Of a stretch of DNA of 7,012 bases, positions 5,596 to 7,012 are shown piece after piece. The translations under genes were made by a program, and so were the position numbers. Numbering within the stretch: position 1 is the stretch's first letter; the number at the start of each line of letters is the position of its first letter. The stretch is from the NCBI GenBank assembly GCA_937942935.1, contig CALDGT010001083.1:1-7012 (forward strand), given 5' to 3'. Below the pieces are notes generated by a model. The model was not told the origin of the DNA, ran no database searches, and saw only the letters and a list, made by a program, of their open reading frames with translations. Source of the stretch: an uncultured Chloroflexota bacterium. Lineage in GTDB: Bacteria; Chloroflexota; Anaerolineae; Aggregatilineales; Phototrophicaceae.

Positions 5596-7012
5596 TTATG
5601 GGTTTGTGAATTGGATGACGAGGGTCGAGCGTGGTGGCAAGGTAGCCAGTGGTTTATAACCACTGAATCCACCTGTTTCGGTGAGGGTGGGTGCAACAGC
5701 CGATGAATCCCCATATAAAACACTGACCGTTGAGGCAGAATTGAGGACACTACTTTCTAATGTCAGTCCATAATCATCTACTCCACCACGGCGCATATTG
5801 ATGACCACCAGCATCTGCTCATTTTCGGTGTGACGGATGAACGCAATCACACCGCCCGCGCCTGTCTCTTCGATGAGGGTGAATTGACCAATACGCAACG
5901 CATCATGATTATTCCGTAATTGAATCAAGGTTTTATAGTGATTGAATAGGGATGATAAATCCATTTTTTGTGCCGCAACACTCACACCATTCACCGCATC
6001 ACCATTGACTGGTCGCCAAGGTGTGCCTGTGGTGAATCCGCCAGTCTCTGATGATTCCCATTGCATGGGTGTGCGAATATCGGGGTCTGGCTTCACACCC
6101 GTCATGCCAATTTCTTCACCATAATATAAAAATGGCACACCGGGGAAGGTGAGTAAAATGGATGCGGCGACTTTTGCGGCATCAATATTCCCCTGAACTT
6201 CGCTCATAATGCGGTTTTGGTCGTGATTGGTGATGAAGGTTGCATATTGCCCATAAGGATAATTGGTGAGCATGGTATTGAGGGCTTCTAAGGTGCCACT
6301 TTGCACACCCAACCCAGACCCACGCACAATGCCACGGGCGAGGTCAAATTCAAATGCGAGGTCTACGGCATCGGGGATATATTGTGAGACGACATAGGCG
6401 CTATCCCACACTTCTGCGAGGATGAGGACATCGGGTTTGACACTGCGTAAATATTCTCGATATGCGGTGAGCCATTCACGGGTAGAGCGCGTATTATCTT
6501 GGGCTTCTCCTTCTGCAATGAGAAATTTCGCCGCATCCAAACGGAAGCCATCTACACCGACATCTTGTAACCAAAAGCGCCCAACCTCATACATTTCGGC
6601 GGTCACTTCTGGATTGGCATAATTGAGGTCGGGCATACCCCCTTCAAATAAGCCATAATAAAAACGGTCTCCGCCACGATGCCAAACGGTTTGTCCATCT
6701 GGACCTTGATAATTGGGATTGGTATCTTCCCACACATACCAACTATCATATTTGGGGTCGCGCTCTTTAGAGGCTTGGAACCATGGGTGTTCATCGGAAC
6801 TGTGATTAATCACCATATCTATGATGACTGCAATCCCGCGCTTGTGTGCCTCAGAGACAAATTCTTTGAAGTCATCCATATCGCCATAATCGGGGTTGAT
6901 GCCATAATAATCGGTGATGTCGTAGCCATGATAAGTGGGGGACGGCATGATTGGCATAAGCCAAATGCCTGTGACGCCTAAATCGTTTTTGGTATTCGGG
7001 TCGCCATCATTC
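5596..7012 (-). CDS. GH13 family alpha-amylase/alpha-glucosidase, 5' end outside the window (partial)
   Basis: This retaining glycoside hydrolase acts on alpha-glucosidic bonds in starch or malto-oligosaccharides. The last 471 residues are visible. The frame runs open to 7012, so the ATG at 6957 is internal. Numbering from that ATG: region VI-like VTGIWLMP ends just after it; region I DMVINH (47-52); region V MPDLN (108-112); region II GFRLDAAKF (137-145) with nucleophile D141 (codon 6537-6535); region III LAEVWD (180-185) with acid/base E182; region IV FITNHDQNR (241-249) with stabiliser D246. FLYYGEEIGM and RTPMQW follow, then a C-terminal beta domain (about 355-453). All three catalytic residues are present. 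MPDLN is the region V sequence described for the intermediate oligo-1,6-glucosidase/neopullulanase group (GH13_36). Secretion cannot be judged without the N-terminus. Confidence 0.93.
   Translation of the reverse strand, partial: NDGDPNTKNDLGVTGIWLMPIMPSPTYHGYDITDYYGINPDYGDMDDFKEFVSEAHKRGIAVIIDMVINHSSDEHPWFQASKERDPKYDSWYVWEDTNPNYQGPDGQTVWHRGGDRFYYGLFEGGMPDLNYANPEVTAEMYEVGRFWLQDVGVDGFRLDAAKFLIAEGEAQDNTRSTREWLTAYREYLRSVKPDVLILAEVWDSAYVVSQYIPDAVDLAFEFDLARGIVRGSGLGVQSGTLEALNTMLTNYPYGQYATFITNHDQNRIMSEVQGNIDAAKVAASILLTFPGVPFLYYGEEIGMTGVKPDPDIRTPMQWESSETGGFTTGTPWRPVNGDAVNGVSVAAQKMDLSSLFNHYKTLIQLRNNHDALRIGQFTLIEETGAGGVIAFIRHTENEQMLVVINMRRGGVDDYGLTLESSVLNSASTVSVLYGDSSAVAPTLTETGGFSGYKPLATLPPRSTLVIQFTNP

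Noticed and set aside
5505..5750. Minus-strand frame crossing the 3' end of the GH13 gene into the intergenic region
   Set aside because: It overlaps the GH13 coding end in another frame and runs through the palindrome and the sbp -35 box. Its composition is low-quality.
6679..6981. Plus-strand open frame of 100 codons opposite the GH13 gene
   Set aside because: It mirrors conserved GH13 regions on the other strand. The product shows no family features.
104..7012. A single system for using sulfated polysaccharides or glycolipids, linking the GH13 enzyme, sulfate uptake and glycerol kinase
   Set aside because: No sulfatase, polysaccharide transporter or shared transcript is present. The promoter and terminators separate the three units, so adjacency alone is not evidence.
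1..7012. CRISPR arrays, tRNA genes, insertion sequences or phage genes
   Set aside because: I found no regularly spaced repeats, cloverleaf-type sequence, transposase frame or terminal repeats on either strand by reading.

Overview
This looks like a bacterial chromosomal window (coding density about 95%, moderate GC, strong Shine-Dalgarno sites). It carries metabolic genes only. I see no mobile element, CRISPR array, RNA gene, toxin/defence island or phage gene. The lineage is not decided by the sequence. The substrate-binding protein resembles the cyanobacterial/Chloroflexota branch of sulfate-binding proteins, and the alpha-amylase is of a type common in environmental Chloroflexota and Firmicutes, so an Anaerolineae-like Chloroflexota bacterium is my weak guess.

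Layout: (1) 1-103 is an AT-rich leader. (2) 104-1588, plus strand, is a complete glycerol kinase gene (glpK) ending in a good intrinsic terminator at 1600-1625. (3) Convergent to it, on the minus strand, is a complete sulfate/thiosulfate ABC importer operon read from 5421 down to 1624: periplasmic-type binding protein (sbp), permeases cysT and cysW, and ATPase cysA. The genes are separated by 3 nt, overlap by 4 nt, and are separated by 4 nt respectively, so they are almost certainly one transcript. A near-consensus promoter (TTGACA, 18 bp, TAGAAT) lies just upstream of sbp. (4) A 174-bp intergenic stretch (5422-5595) holds that promoter and a perfect 31-nt palindrome that probably ends the upstream transcript. 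(5) 5596-7012, minus strand, is the 3' part of a GH13 alpha-amylase/alpha-glucosidase gene whose 5' end lies beyond the window.

Together the importer proteins would bind sulfate or thiosulfate outside the membrane, pass it through the CysT-CysW channel and power uptake with CysA, supplying sulfur for cysteine synthesis. GlpK phosphorylates glycerol to feed glycolysis or lipid synthesis, and the GH13 enzyme cleaves alpha-glucans. The three units appear to be transcribed separately, and nothing ties them into one pathway.

No new biological system is evident. The most unusual signals are non-coding: a nested inverted repeat with 19 paired positions inside the first codons of cysT, the 31-nt palindrome upstream of sbp, and short repeats in helical phase over the sbp promoter. 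The likely cysA start is also five codons inside the longest open frame.
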